DNA of 64,000 nucleotides from Clitopilus passeckerianus (GCA_944990035.1 CALYLX010000112.1:620001-684000), one strand, 5' to 3'. Numbered from the stretch's first letter, positions 34,555 to 46,704 are shown. Notes: generated by a model not told the origin, from the letters alone. Numbers and translations: made by a program.

Positions 34555-37500
34555 ATGTTCGCAACCTCAACACATGTTCAGAACGGCCATAACCTCCCAA
34601 GCTACTCGCACCATTACGCAAACGGCCCACAAATCCCCAATATTCATCCCAATGCCCAACCAGTGCAGCAACCACCGGCACCACCTCCACAACAGCCTCC
34701 TCAACGCTCCCAGCCCCCAGCGATATCTAAGGAGCCTATTGTTGTTGTGGGAATACCCAGCGTCTCGATCCAAGATAATCGGCTGGTCGTCGGCACTTCC
34801 CAAACTAGTACGTCCCCTTGTGCTGTCCTTTTCTTGTATTTTTATTTAGGAACATTCTTTCATCAACTAGCATCGACACGCTCGTATACTCCTCTCAAAG
34901 TGTTGGGAGATGGTTCCTTTGGCACAGTATGGTTGTGCGATTGGCATGGGACGTTACCCCCAATACCCCACTTTCGCCGATGCAGTGCGGTGCTGGCGCA
35001 AGACCGGAATGGGCTGGCAAGCGGTTGGTAGCAGTGAAACGTATGAAGCGAAGGTGGGAGGGAGGATGGGATGAATGTCAGAAATTGAAGGAGCTTGAGG
35101 TGAGTCTGTTACGATGCTATTTCGCTCTCTTTGAGCGCAAACTGACGAACTTCAGTCACTACGTGCCATTCCCTTTCACCCCAACATAATTCCTCTCTAT
35201 GACTTCTTTCTCCTTCCTGCGTCGAAGGAGCTCTATTTTGTCTTCGAATCTATGGAAGGCAACCTGTATCACCTCATCAAAACTCGGAAAGGACGTCCAT
35301 TTGCGGGTGGACTCGTCTCATCTATTTTCCACCAGATCGTCTGTGGACTTGATCACATACACGCCTCTGGTTATTTTCATCGCGACATGAAGCCAGAAAA
35401 CGTTCTCGTTACGACTATTGGTCGTCACAGCTACAAATCCCTATCCCCGCTTGCTGCACCAAATGCTATTGAAGGAGACGTCGTCGCCATCATCAAACTC
35501 GCCGATTTTGGCCTCGCCCGAGAAACGAAGAGCAGGCCACCATACACCGAATACGTATCTACACGGTGGTATCGTGCTCCAGAGGTCCTGCTCCTGAGCC
35601 GAGACTATTCAAACCCGGTGGACATGTGGGCGTTAGGCACTATCATGGCAGAATTGGTGAACCTTCGCCCATTGTTTCCAGGCGCTGACCAGATCGACCA
35701 AATTGGAAAAATCTGTGATGTGCTGGGAGATCCTAGCAATGAATATGGCTTCGATTCACATAACGGTCCCCTGGGAGGTGGCGCTTGGCCTCGAGGTCTC
35801 AAGATGGCTAAAGCTGTTGGGTTTCAGTTCCCCAAGGTAAGGTTCTGATTATTATTATCATATTCGACACTAGCCTGACATGTCGTTACGCAGTACAAAC
35901 CTAGGGACATCCACACCTTCTTCGACCCCAACGTCCCCCTTTCATTGGTTCATTGCATTCGTGATCTACTCAGGTATGACCCTGATAGACGACTCACCAG
36001 TCGTCAATGCCTGGAGCACGCCTATCTTCGCGAGACGTTACCAGTGAATGACATCCCCATTCCGCCTAGCCTCCGAAATTCGACAACCCTTGGCGCATTC
36101 AGCAACGGGGGTTCGCCGGCCAAATCTTCCCAGCGAGCACCTTCCCACCATTCCTACCAGTCACAACCGCCTCCTCAACCCTCTTTCCCCGATGCATCCG
36201 CCACTCACCGTTCTATCTTTCACCCCAATGGAAATCTGGGTCCGGTTCCCCAGCAACCAAATGTTACTGCCTACCCACGTCCGGGTATGCAAGAGGCGTC
36301 CAGGGAAGCGCTCATACATCCGATCCAAGCCTGGGATGTCTCTACAAACGCTGCCAGTCAACCATACCCTGCATCACAAGCGGTTGATTACCCCATGGAG
36401 GATGCCCAGCCTGAACATCCAACCGGTCGATATGCGCCCAATCAGGCGATGGACGGCCAAAACTCGACTCATGCTGGCTTTATGGCCCAATCTCCGAATG
36501 CAGGATCTACGAATGCCAATGCTGCAGGCAATAGGTTCGGAAAGCTCAGTGGCTGGTCATTCGGCAAGAAGCACGGCAAGCTCGGTTTTGGAGGTATACT
36601 CGGAGGCGAAAAGGCTCAACTGCCGACGTTGGAAGAAGTTCCTGTTTCAAACTCTGGGTTGGGCCATAAGCGCTCTCAGTCATCCAGTATCGGCGGCGTG
36701 TCAATGCGGGATCACTCACCATCACGGGATACATCACTTCAGTCCTCAATTCAATCGCAATCCAATGGCGACCTCAAGAAACTCAACAAGAAAGAGGCTG
36801 AGAGGTTACAGCGCGAAGCCGAGAAACAAAGGCGCAAATATGCTGAGAGAATGCAACGTGAACAAGCTCGTGCTGTCATGCAGAAACGCAACCTCGTTTC
36901 TCAGAAGAATCCCGGAAACCCGATCGAATGGACGCCTGGACCGAACGACAAACGAATTGACTTCGATTTCGACAATCAATCGAAAGACAAAGTTGCTTCG
37001 TCAACTGGGCCAATACGTCAAAATCAGACTAATCAACCTGCTAATTCCGGTTCAACCACACTGCACGCAGCCTCCGGAAGATTTGGTGAATCGAATGGCG
37101 ATAGGGACTGGCGCATGAATGAACGGTTCACCAAGATGCGCAGACGAGACTACGATGATGATCACTCAATAGGGTCGTCTGACGTGCACAGCGTCAGTCG
37201 CATGTCTTCAATATCATTTGCCACAGTCGACAGCGATCCTGGTCCGTCAAGATTGCGAACACGCTCAAGCTTGTTTGGTATGAACAGGATGACATCTATG
37301 TCCTCTCTTCGGACCTCATTCGACGATTTCTCCCTTCTGCACGTTCATCAAATTCCCTGTCGCTTGAGGGTCAGCTTGCACACGACTTTAACCTCCGAGC
37401 TTCCATGGACCAATCCCACCTCGGCAGTGTATCGCCGCCTCCCATGCAAGCTTTAACATTATCACCTTCACTATCACCTTCGCTATCACATTCTCCCCCA

Positions 37501-37896
37501 TGGATACACGTGCAGCAAGCAAACGACATGGTCACATCGCCGTCACAGCCATCGCCATTCATCAGCGTCCCGATGGTGCACCAGAATGGGACATACGGGT
37601 ATGATGGTGGCGGGCAGCTGATAAGCCCTTACGGAACGCCTGCTAGCCATGGAACTACACCCAAGTCATCACATTCAAATATCAATCCAATATTCAAAGT
37701 TGTAAGTCGTCGTCGCAAATTTCTGGATTGGGCGAGTTCTGACGCAGGCACATTACAGTCTTTACCGCCGCAAACAGGATCCAGTATATCTTCACATAAT
37801 ACGCTGCCGCCATTTTCACAACTAGATGCAGTCGCTGGCGGGGAATACCCGCCTCTGTCTCCAATGTCGTTTGTGACGACACCTGAGGATTCTTGA
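34555..37896 (+). CDS. CMGC kinase of RCK/MAK type (Ime2 / U. maydis Crk1-like)
   Basis: First in-frame ATG 34555. An N-terminal Pro/Gln tract (QQPPAPPPQQPPQRSQPPA) precedes the kinase domain. Glycine loop VLGDGSFGTVWLCDW; an insertion (GARPEWAGKRL) comes before VAVKRMKRRW with the ATP-binding Lys. Then HRDMKPENVLVTT, LADFGLARE, TEYVSTRWYRAPEVLLLS with a TEY activation motif, and DPDRRLTSRQCLEHAYL at the end. RCK/MAK kinases with TEY act in meiosis and morphogenesis (Ime2, Crk1). The ~500-residue tail holds a basic Lys/Arg/Glu helix (EAERLQREAEKQRRKYAER) and SPSLSPSLSHSP repeats. Frame slips at about 34959 and 37333 are each cured by one C. Confidence 0.9.
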
Positions 37897-38328
37897 CATT
37901 CATTTACTCCTCTAGATGCTCTGACTTCACGGTCATTGACCAACCTTCACACTCCTTTTTGCTCTCGTCAGCAACTAATTGGCACTGTCATTATTTCCTT
38001 TGGTATCACCAAACTCTCACCATCGTTTATTATTACCTATCGAACCCAGGAGGTTGTCACTGCGGCGTGCTTGTATTTGACATTGTTTTTTTACTTACCC
38101 TTTTCGACATTTCATTCATATTATTATACAGGTTCACCATCCATTCTCCGCTTATACCGTACTCACTGTTCATTAGTTAAACATATCCTAGCTGGAAGAT
38201 TCCTTGCAACCATGTACTTGTATTGCTTGACGGCGCACAATGATTCCGAATAGCAGCAATCTAATTTCTCAAGGGCTCTGCATTCTGTACATAAGAATAA
38301 TAACAGCCTCTGCTAACCCTGGTGGCTA
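37897..38328. other. Intergenic between convergent genes
   Basis: T-rich 3' regions of the kinase gene (+) and complex I subunit gene (-). Short ORFs here are low-complexity and not supported. Confidence 0.5.
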
Positions 38329-38971
38329 TTAGTGATGGTGAGGTGCTTGCTCGAAGCGAAGACCGCTAGAAAGAGGACCATGAGTGACAAGTTTGGGCCA
38401 AGCAGACAAAGAGAATCACCAATATCTGAGGAATGTATTAGCAGAGGTTTAGGAGGAATTATGAATCGATTCTACTCACCCACAAGCTCGAGGTCCTGGT
38501 GCATCCTGGCACAAAGTAGATATGTATTTAGTTTGCAATATAAGCTGAATGACGTGAAGTAGGCTCATACCAGATTGATATAGATTTTGGGATGTCCAAG
38601 AGGACCTCCTCCTAAAGGCAATGGTTACTCTGGGAAATTGAACAACAAAACGGAGTTGACCTACCACCATCGCAGACAGCCTTTCGCCCATGGACAACAC
38701 GTATCGGCTCATTTGCGATCATCTCCATAGCGCTCAATGGGGCGGGTTGCAGTTCCATCTGTGTCTGCTCAAAGCGAGGGCCAGTGGCACTCGTCGGACG
38801 AACCCCTGGTTGGTCGACCAAGTGGCAGGGTAATTTGGTGCTTGTTGGGCAATTTGAGCGGCCGCGGGTGCCTCGGTCTTGGGTGCGACTGACTTGAAGA
38901 GTAGATGCTGCCGACTTTAGACCATTGGAGGCTTTGTTGCTTATCCGGGATAGAAGGCGTCGACCAAGCAT
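38329..38971 (-). CDS. Mitochondrial complex I 13-kDa zinc-finger subunit (NDUFS6-like)
   Basis: Exons 38971-38665, 38611-38571, 38505-38480, 38425-38420 (6 nt) and 38365-38329 give 138 residues. The start MLGRRLLSRISNKASNGLKS is a mitochondrial presequence (basic, no acids). The core reads MELQPAPLSAMEMIANEPIR, VVHGRKAVCDGGGG and GPLGHPKIYINLDAPGPRAC. It ends GYCGLRFEQAPHHH. The Cys residues of CDGGGG and ACGYCG, with the His, bind zinc in NDUFS6; the subunit acts late in complex I assembly. The second Cys of CGYC is split between the 6-nt exon and the last exon. Omitting the microexon gives a premature stop or loses the Cys. Confidence 0.93.
38420..38425 (-). other. 6-nt micro-exon (ATATTG on the minus strand)
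   Basis: Preceded by cctcag and followed by gtgatt. The flanking introns are 54 nt each. Joining GG|A TAT TG|C encodes Gly-Tyr-Cys, the zinc-binding CGYCG of NDUFS6 proteins, and the frame continues to a natural stop. Confidence 0.85.
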
Positions 38972-39128
38972 GGTTGTTTGAACGGTCGTAGTGGCTGCAC
39001 TGGAGAAAGTTGTGCGAAACCGGGAACGTTTGATCGGAATTCGGAAGGGCTCACATCACACTTGTCAACGAACTTCGGTTTGCTTCTTGAGAGCTGTATG
39101 TCGATGTGCTTCGACTGGCTGATACAGT

Positions 39129-40913
39129 ATGATGGCTGCAAGGCTTGCTACTCTACTCTCTGAGCCGTTTGGACCATACTCCGATGATGAAATTCTGGTC
39201 CCAAATGTTTGTAGGAATGAATTCACGATCCAGGACCTCACCATGGAACTCAATGGTTCTCCGATTGGGTTCGTTAATTTCTCGTAATGTTGAATGAAAT
39301 AAGAAAACAAACTGAATGCATGGAAAGTCTGAACGACACCGAGTTCGTTGTTGCACCACCTCCCAATCATCCAACTGTAAAGCACCCTGTGTATTTCTAT
39401 GGAACCCTGGAAATCGAATCCTTGGACTGGTTGACTGAAATCGGGAAAGCGAGGGTAGAAAGGGATCTGAGGCGAAGAGATGAACGCAAGAAGTCTGGTC
39501 CGAGCACGCTAACACTTCGAAGTGTATATGGTAACAGGAAGGGAGAGGGTTCCCGGGTGACCGTCCGAATCCAGGGAAAGAAGAATATGCTGGTCCGATT
39601 CTTAGGTGAATCCAGTTCTACGGCCCCGTATGAGATGCCTCTTTGCTGACGTGTTCCAAATAGTCCCTCCGAATATCAATTCAATGACGATATTCTCCCT
39701 GCGTGAAAAGTAAGCAGGTTAAGTTTTCCGAGATCTAATGCTCTGACCCCGGCTTCAGTTCCGCGCTCGGCCAATTTCTTACGCGGAGATACATCGTGGA
39801 AAGCCTCCGAAGCGACTTTTGGAAGGCTAGTTATGCATATATGCACCGTTGTTACCTCTGGGCTTTGATTAAACGGCTCATTGAAACGGATCCCAAGAAA
39901 ATACCCGTCAAACGGCGAACGATTGGCTGGATTGTTCAAGGTTTCCTCACACGAATCAGACCTGAAGATGAGTATCGACGTATCATTTCCATCCGCGAAA
40001 TTTGGATGGGGATGAGATTACCGACGAGCGGCGACACCTACGCAGCGTCACAGCGCAGGAAGTCAGAGGATGGTATGCAGGTATTGCCGAGTATATATTG
40101 GCCCAGCTTCTTGCTAGCACATCAGCTTCGACCCGGATACTGAACGTCAAGAAATGGATTCAGTGGTGCTACGATGTAAAGGCCGGAAGGAAACGAGCAA
40201 AACGAGATGGAGTCTTGTGGGGATTTCCTCCAGGAATGGAACAGGATTTGGTTTGGTTAAAGAAGGGAATTGACCTGACACCGTATGGCGGAACCAAGGA
40301 TCTATGGCAAACGAAGATCACGAACGCGTTGAAGAAGAAACCAGCCAAGAAAACCAAACAGCCAACACGAATGACCGTATGTTCTTTCTTTCCCTGCAAC
40401 AGCAATGTTTCCTCAAATATCACGCAGAGAGCGCAGGCGCGGACACCTTTGGCTCCTGTTGGTGAACATGATCCACGCTTCAAGAAACCGCGACCACCAC
40501 GATTTCGTTATGACGCAGACTTTTCCGAAGAATCTACCGCAGGGGAAACTGATTCAGAGCAAGAGGAAGGTCGAAAGATCAACTATACCGCTCCTCGTTT
40601 TTGCGCTACCCGACCACAAATTCCTGCTGGCAGGTTTGGATGGAATTGCGCGAGCTGCGATTTCAAGCTTGATATGTTTCAACTGGCCAAAGGGTTCAAC
40701 CGACGAAGTGCCAATAGTACTTTAAAATTAGCAAATGATGTACAACTTCGGAAGTACTTTGAAGATAAAGTATCGGAGCATTATTCGCTGGTATGTTCTC
40801 TGCGCCAGCATTTCCTAGAATCCTTGCTAACTTTCCAGCAGGTGCACGTTGAGCGGCGAGTGGTCGAGAAAACACGAGAAACTGATGATGTCATCAAAAT
40901 GGAAATTGATTGA
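39129..40913 (+). CDS. Conserved hypothetical protein with a CxxC near the C-terminus
   Basis: Start ATGATG at 39129; the second ATG is equally possible. A first short intron (39284-39327, 44 nt) joins FVNFS to LNDTEFVVAPPPNHP. The middle is charged and helical: YIVESLRSDFWKASYAYMHR, IGWIVQGFLTRIRPEDEYRR, GVLWGFPPGMEQDLVWLKKG. A basic linker (KKKPAKKTKQPTR) and acidic patch (ETDSEQEEG) precede RFGWNCASCDFKLDMFQLAK, a CxxC that might be half of a metal site. A frame slip at about 40004 (TGG-ATG) is cured by one G. I do not recognise the family; nuclear location is a guess from the basic segments. It diverges from the complex I gene (157 nt). Confidence 0.65.
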
Positions 40914-40921
40914 TGACATCA

Positions 40922-40929
40922 TTCGAGAA
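40922..40929. promoter_or_regulatory. Heat-shock element-like TTCGAGAA
   Basis: Two inverted nGAAn units (TTCnnGAA) 81 nt before the HSP104 ATG and 9 nt after the upstream gene's stop. HSF1 binds arrays of such units; only two are clear here. Confidence 0.5.
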
Positions 40930-40968
40930 ACATCCATATTGGTCTAGACTTGTCCTAACCTACGAGTT

Positions 40969-40975
40969 TATATAT
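40969..40975 (+). promoter_or_regulatory. TATA box (TATATAT) of HSP104
   Basis: It lies 39 nt downstream of the heat-shock-like element and 35 nt before the ATG, predicting a very short 5' leader. TATA boxes are usual for strongly induced stress genes. Confidence 0.45.
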
Positions 40976-41010
40976 CTTCACTTTCAATCTCACATCTTCT
41001 CTGTTTTCAA

Positions 41011-44000
41011 AATGACTTCAAACTTTGACTTTACAGACAAAACTCAAGATACCATCTCTGCTGCAGTTCAACTTGCAAAGGACTATGCAAATGCACAAGG
41101 TCAGTTGTCATTTATCGCTAACTTTCCAATTGAAACTCATTCCCATCTAGTTCATCCTGCACATCTCGCATTCGTCCTCGTAAATGAAGACTCCGCAGAA
41201 GATAGCCCTCCCGGAGGCCTCAACTCAGGTCATTCGGGGCGGGCGCCTCTCTTCGCTGCTGTGGTGCAACGAGCAGGTGGTGATCCAGTTAGTCAAGAAT
41301 GCCTTCTCCTTTCTCGTTCGACTCGTCTCACGTATTCTTTACCAGGTCGCAATTAAACGAGGGCTACAAAAGCTCATTGTCCGCCTACCATCACAAAGCC
41401 CTCCTCCGGATGAGACTACCTTCAGTGGTGCCACCCTCAAAGTCCTGCGCGAAGCCAACAGCATCCAGAAGACCATGCACGACTCTTATATTGCACAAGA
41501 CCACCTTCTACGTGCCCTCATCAAAGACACCTCGATATCAGAAGCTCTCAAAAGTGTCGGTCTCACAGAGGCAACGCTTATCACCGCCATTGACCAAATA
41601 CGAGGCAATCGCCGGGTCGAATCAAAAACAGCAGAACAGGGCTTCGACGCCCTGTCAAAGTATGCTGTCGACCTCACAGCGCTGGCAGAAGAAGGCAAGA
41701 TAGATCCGGTTATCGGTCGTGACAACGAAATCCGCCGCACTATTCGCATACTGTGCAGAAGGTGTGTCGCATCATCATATGACCTGCATGTGTCGTCAGT
41801 TCTGATTGTTCTCCTTTTGTAGAACTAAGAACAACCCAGTGCTCATCGGTGAACCCGGTGTGGGTAAGACTTCTATCGCGGAAGGTCTCGCGCAACGGAT
41901 CGTCAAACGTGATGTCCCAGCAAGTCTTATCGCTCGTCTGTACTCCCTCGACATGGGTGCTCTCATGGCAGGTGCCAAGTACAAGGGAGAGTACGAAGAA
42001 CGCATCAAGTCGGTCTTGAACGAAGTCGAGAAGGCGGCTGATGAGGGTGGCCCTGGTGTCATTCTTTTCATCGACGAGCTGCATCTCATCATGGCAGGTC
42101 GTGGGTCTGAAGGCGGAGGAATGGACGCTGCCAATTTGTTCAAACCTCTCCTTGCTCGTGGCAAACTCCGTTGTATTGGTGCCACAACCTTGGCGGAATA
42201 CAGGAAGTACATCGAAACGGATGCCGCTCTTGAACGTCGGTTTGCTCAAGTCATCATCAACGAACCTACTGTACCTGAAACCATCAGCATCTTGCGAGGT
42301 ATCAGGGAGAAATACGAGGTTCATCATGGTGTTCGTATCATGGACGGCGCTCTCATCCAAGCTGCCACGCTTGCACACCGCTATCTCACTTCGCGACGGC
42401 TGCCAGATTCTGCAATCGATCTGGTTGATGAAGCTTGTGCCAGGTGAGAATTTTTGTGTTAGTTTACCTTAACGAATATACTGATGTGTTTGTTCAGCGT
42501 CCGTGTAACCCGAGAAACGGAACCAGAAGAGATTGATAAGCTCCAGCGTACCCTACTCGAATACGAAGTCGAAATCCATGCTCTCGAACGAGAGAAGGAT
42601 TCGGCCAGCAAGGAGCGTCTCCAACTTGCACGCAAGGCGAAGGCTGAGGTGGAGGAGAAACTGGGCCCACTACGGGCTTCGTACGAACATGAGAAGAAAC
42701 GGGGCGATGAAATTAACGATGTACGGAAGAGGTTGGATGAGTTGAAGGTTAAGGTTGAAGATGCAGAGCGAAGGTACGGTTACTTCCCTTATTCCTCGAT
42801 GAAATCATCCGCTGACTATTTACTGTAGACGTGATCTTGCCACAGCCTCGGATCTCAAGTTCTACGCCATCCCAGAACTTCAACAGCGACTCGAACAACT
42901 CGAAGCCAAGAAAGCGGCTGAAGATGCCGCAACGGGCGGGGGCACGGACACTGTGACGCCAGAGCAGATCGCCGAAATCGTCGCTCGTTGGACCTCTATA
43001 CCCGTCACGCGGCTCATGTCAACCGAGCGCGAAAAGCTTCTCAGGATGGACAAGGTTCTTGCCAGCAGTGTCGTCGGCCAAACAGATGCCGTCAAAGCTG
43101 TGGCCAATGCCATTCGGTTATCTCGGAGTGGTCTTTCGAACCCCAATCGACCCGTCGCGAGTTTCTTATTTGCCGGTCCCTCCGGCACTGGTAAAACGCT
43201 CCTTGCCAAGACAGTAAGTACCTTTACCAATTGCCGAGATGCGTAGCTAACTAATTTCAAAGCTCGCCACTCTCCTCTTTGACTCCCCTGATGCAATGAT
43301 CAGGATAGACGCCTCAGAGTACTCCGAGAAGCACTCCATTGCTCGACTCATTGGCTCTCCTCCAGGTTATGTTGGCTACGATCAAGGTGGTCAGCTTACG
43401 GAATACGTCCGCCGCAAGCCGTACACCATTGTCCTCGTTGACGAGGTGGAAAAGGCATGCCGAGAATTCGTCACACTGTTCCTTCAAGTACTCGACGATG
43501 GTCGCCTGACGGACGGGCAAGGCAGAGTGGTGGACTTCCGCAATACTGTTATCATCATGACTTCCAACCTTGGCGCTGCATATCTGAACGATATGGGAGA
43601 AGGAGCCGTCAAGCCAGAAACCAAGACTCTGGTCATGGGAGCAATTTCAGCCCACTTCCCACCGGAGTTTGTGAATCGCATAGATGATATTGTGATCTTC
43701 GTAAGCATACTTTCCTTCTTTCTTTTTGCCTCCTGCTGACTACCTTTCACCTTCAGCGCGCGCTTTCTCGCAAGAATGTTCTCAAAATCGTCGATCTTCG
43801 CCTAGCCGAGGTTGAGGACAGACTCTCTGACAAGAAGATCAAGCTCGATATCGACGAAGACAGCAAGAATTACTTGATGTCTGTCGGATACTCGACGGCA
43901 TACGGCGCACGACCTCTCAACCGTGCGATCCAGAGCGAGCTCCTGAATCCACTGTCGGTCATGCTGTTGTCAGATCGTGTGCTTGAGGGCGAAACGGTGA

Positions 44001-44128
44001 AGATCCGCTTTGATGGCCCAAATAATCGCCTCAACATTATACCCAACCATGAGGGTACCTTCAAGGAAGATCTCATGGACATCGATGACGATGACTCTGA
44101 TGATATTGAGGTAGAAGAAATGGACTAG
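41011..44128 (+). CDS. HSP104: Heat-shock protein disaggregase HSP104 (ClpB family)
   Basis: Eight exons. The N-domain ([33 protein letters not shown]) is followed by NBD1 with Walker [10 protein letters not shown] and Walker [11 protein letters not shown]. The middle coiled-coil domain ([20 protein letters not shown]) precedes NBD2 with [28 protein letters not shown] and VDEVEK. It ends in an acidic tail, [16 protein letters not shown], like the cytosolic HSP104 tail that contacts TPR co-chaperones. There is no mitochondrial presequence, so this is the cytosolic/nuclear form, not HSP78. The hexamer threads aggregated proteins with HSP70/40. Only 97 nt separate it from the upstream gene. Confidence 0.97.
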
Positions 44129-44264
44129 AGTTAGCCTTTGCAATGTAGTATACTCGTACAATATTTCTGCAATTTACAATGTTACATGGTGCACTCATAT
44201 TCCTTGGACAAATAGCCGAGCCAAGTGATTTGCCAACAATTCCAAACTCGTGCACCTTCAAACC

Positions 44265-46234
44265 ATGCCGCTATGTCGCCTGCACGCGATACAGGCAGCG
44301 CCCCCACAAATCTCTAGATATAATACAAGCACATCTCTATCCATTCCTTTGGGCATATTTTTTGGCCTTCTCGCATCCTTCGTTCAGTCTTTAGGTCTTA
44401 CCATTCAACGCAAGAGCCATGTCCTCAATCAGTTACTACCCGAACATGAACAACGTGCGGAGTACAAGAGACCGTACGTGGCTCCCTTTGCATTCAATTA
44501 ATCCTGGCGCTAACCCACAACGTTTACAGCCTTTGGCTTATAGGAACCGCCATATTTGTGTCCTCCAATGTCGTTGGATCCTTGGTCCAGATTGCGTCAT
44601 TGCCAGTGGTTATCCTTGCACCTCTCGGCGCAGTATCACTCCTTTGGAATGCGTTCTTTGCTCGCGTTATCCTAGGAGATGTATTCTCGCCATGGATGAT
44701 ACTTGGAACCATCCTCATAGCCGGCGGGGCCGTCCTAATTGCAGTCTTTGGCATCGTACCAGAGCCAACCAGGTCGTTGGAAGATTTATTGAGGTTGTTC
44801 AGCCGGTCGACATTTATTATATATTTCTCTATGCTGGGATTTGTAGTCTTCATATGTCTATTAGTGGTGAGTTATGATCTTTAGGCAAATGGAGGCATTC
44901 CTAATGTCATCCGAAGACTCATATAGCGGAATTCCGCCTGTCAAGACAAACCGCTCACATTAAACTTAAAGTGGAACTACCGACATCTCCTAATCAAGGA
45001 TCCATACACAGACTATCCTCAATAAATATTGAACCGGGCACACCTACCGAGCGCGCACTTCTCTTGGATCCCAAACCCACTCCTCCATCCCCGTCACTGT
45101 CAGCGCAGACACTTTTCTACAATCCTAATATACACAAGTCAAGGGTGTGGCTTGCGGTGTCATATGCTTCCATTTCAGGCATTCTCTCCGGCATGTGTCT
45201 CTTATTCGCAAAGAGTGGAGTAGAACTGCTTCTCCTGACTCTCCGAGGTCAGAACCAATTTTGGCGCTGGCAGGCATGGTTGCTGGTGCTTGGTCTGGTT
45301 GTCTTTGCGCTGCTGCAGCTGTGGTACCTGCATAAGGCGTTGGTACTCGCTGATCCGACCCTTGTTTGCCCATGTACGCCCTGCGATTGCTCATACTTCC
45401 TATGACACTCATATTTCTCAACTCAGCTGCGTTTTGTTTTTACAACCTCTCATCCATCATCAACGGACTAGTTTATTTCGATCAATTCGCCCTTATTCCT
45501 CCTCTACATCTTGGCTCCGTGGGGCTGGGGATCTGTGTCCTGCTGGGCGGGGTCTGGGTCGTCAGCACACAGTCAGGTCCGAAAGCAGAGGACTACGAGT
45601 CTGGGAGCGAGAGCGATGGAGAGTCCAGCGTACAGAGTGAAGCGCAAATTATATCTTCTGAAGGTGGTTTGCGGGCTCCTGGTCTTCTCAGGGCCACTCG
45701 TTCTGAATCCGCAGCAGATGATCTCGAAGTGGTGCCCATTGAAACAGGGATCAATGGCCGAGACTATGGGACGTTGACTGCCGGACCTAGCCGCGCTCGT
45801 CAACAACAACGGCGGCGGACAACTCAGGAAGAAGGTACACCCCGCGTGAACACGGAACCCATCATAGAGATACACTTTCTCCACCGCTGGTGCCATTGAA
45901 TACGTCTGCAACATTAACAAGCGGCTTTTCAATTGGGCTCTCACCCGTCAGTCCGGGGTTTGTTATCGTACCCACTGAACGAGGGAGACGATTGAGCGGG
46001 CTAGGATTAGCGGATGTTGTTGCTGAGGTGACTGAACGGGAGAGAGGAAGGGAAAGTCGTAGAAGGAGGACAGTGAGTGAGGGTGATATGGGGGACAGGT
46101 CTAGTCTATTAAATGATGATCGACGGGAAGCTAGTGAGGCACAAGCCGGAGTCGCGGCAAACGAAGGCGCCGACGGGCTTACGAGGTCAAAGCAGAGGTG
46201 GAAGTGGGTCAGGAAGATCTTTGTGCATAGATAA
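44265..46234 (+). CDS. NIPA-like magnesium transporter (DUF803)
   Basis: The first ATG in frame is 44265. NIPA motifs: SIPLGIFFGLLASFVQSLGL, TIQRKSH, LWLIGTAIFVSSNVVGSLVQ, SLPVVILAPLGAVSLLWNAF, AGGAVLIAVFGIVPEPT. After an inserted hydrophilic loop come further membrane segments: SGILSGMCLLFAKSGVELLL, LHKALVLADPTLVCP, GLVYFDQFALIP. About nine membrane spans in all. The ~230-residue C-tail is hydrophilic with Arg/Glu repeats. NIPA proteins move Mg2+ and related cations. A frame slip at about 45866 needs one base to join NTEPII to RDTLSPPLVPLNTS. The promoter is short (137 nt after HSP104). Confidence 0.88.
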
Positions 46235-46548
46235 TTCACCCTTACATGTATCGTTGACTTGGACATTTGCACTCCTATATGTTTTTTTTTTCTTAACTTT
46301 CCGAGATTTTCAAGCGTTTCATGTAAGGTTCGCTCCGATGGCAATTTGCCATTTGGGGATCGGCTATTGGTTCCGCGCAGGGCTGGGAGGGAAAAGAAGC
46401 ACACTTCAGTTTAATACGGTGATGATGGACCCTGGCGTACGACATTATAGCCCATGTCTCTCCAACAATTTGAGGCCGTTATGGCCAATATTTCATGAAA
46501 AAGACACATATTCGAGCAGTAGAAGTCGTGAGGCGCAAGTGTGAACGC

Positions 46549-46562
46549 CATCACGTGATGGG
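46549..46562. promoter_or_regulatory. 14-bp palindromic E-box CCATCACGTGATGG
   Basis: Perfect inverted repeat centred on CACGTG, 143 nt before the DENN-gene start codon. Likely bHLH dimer site, by analogy. Confidence 0.5.
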
Positions 46563-46628
46563 GAATGGAGGGGGAGGACCCCGACGGACGAGACGCGTCC
46601 TGTGGGACTTGACAAAAGGGCGCAGGAA

Positions 46629-46636
46629 TATAAATA
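46629..46636 (+). promoter_or_regulatory. TATA box (TATAAATA) of DENN gene
   Basis: Consensus TATA element 69 nt before the ATG at 46705. Confidence 0.45.
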
Positions 46637-46704
46637 TTAAACGAACGCTATGAATTGAGTTGATTAGTCGCTCCCCCTTTCCTTCTTTCTCTCGTACCAC
46701 CAAC

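Larger units (their letters stand above)
46235..46704. promoter_or_regulatory. Intergenic: NIPA 3' end and DENN-gene promoter
   Basis: Contains a T10-type run near 46280, a 14-bp perfect palindrome around an E-box (46549-46562) and TATAAATA (46629-46636), 69 nt before the DENN-gene ATG. Confidence 0.55.

Noticed and set aside
36048..37118. 356-codon open frame overlapping the kinase tail on the same strand
   Set aside because: It is a shadow frame of the low-complexity kinase tail; the kinase frame holds the conserved continuation of the catalytic domain.
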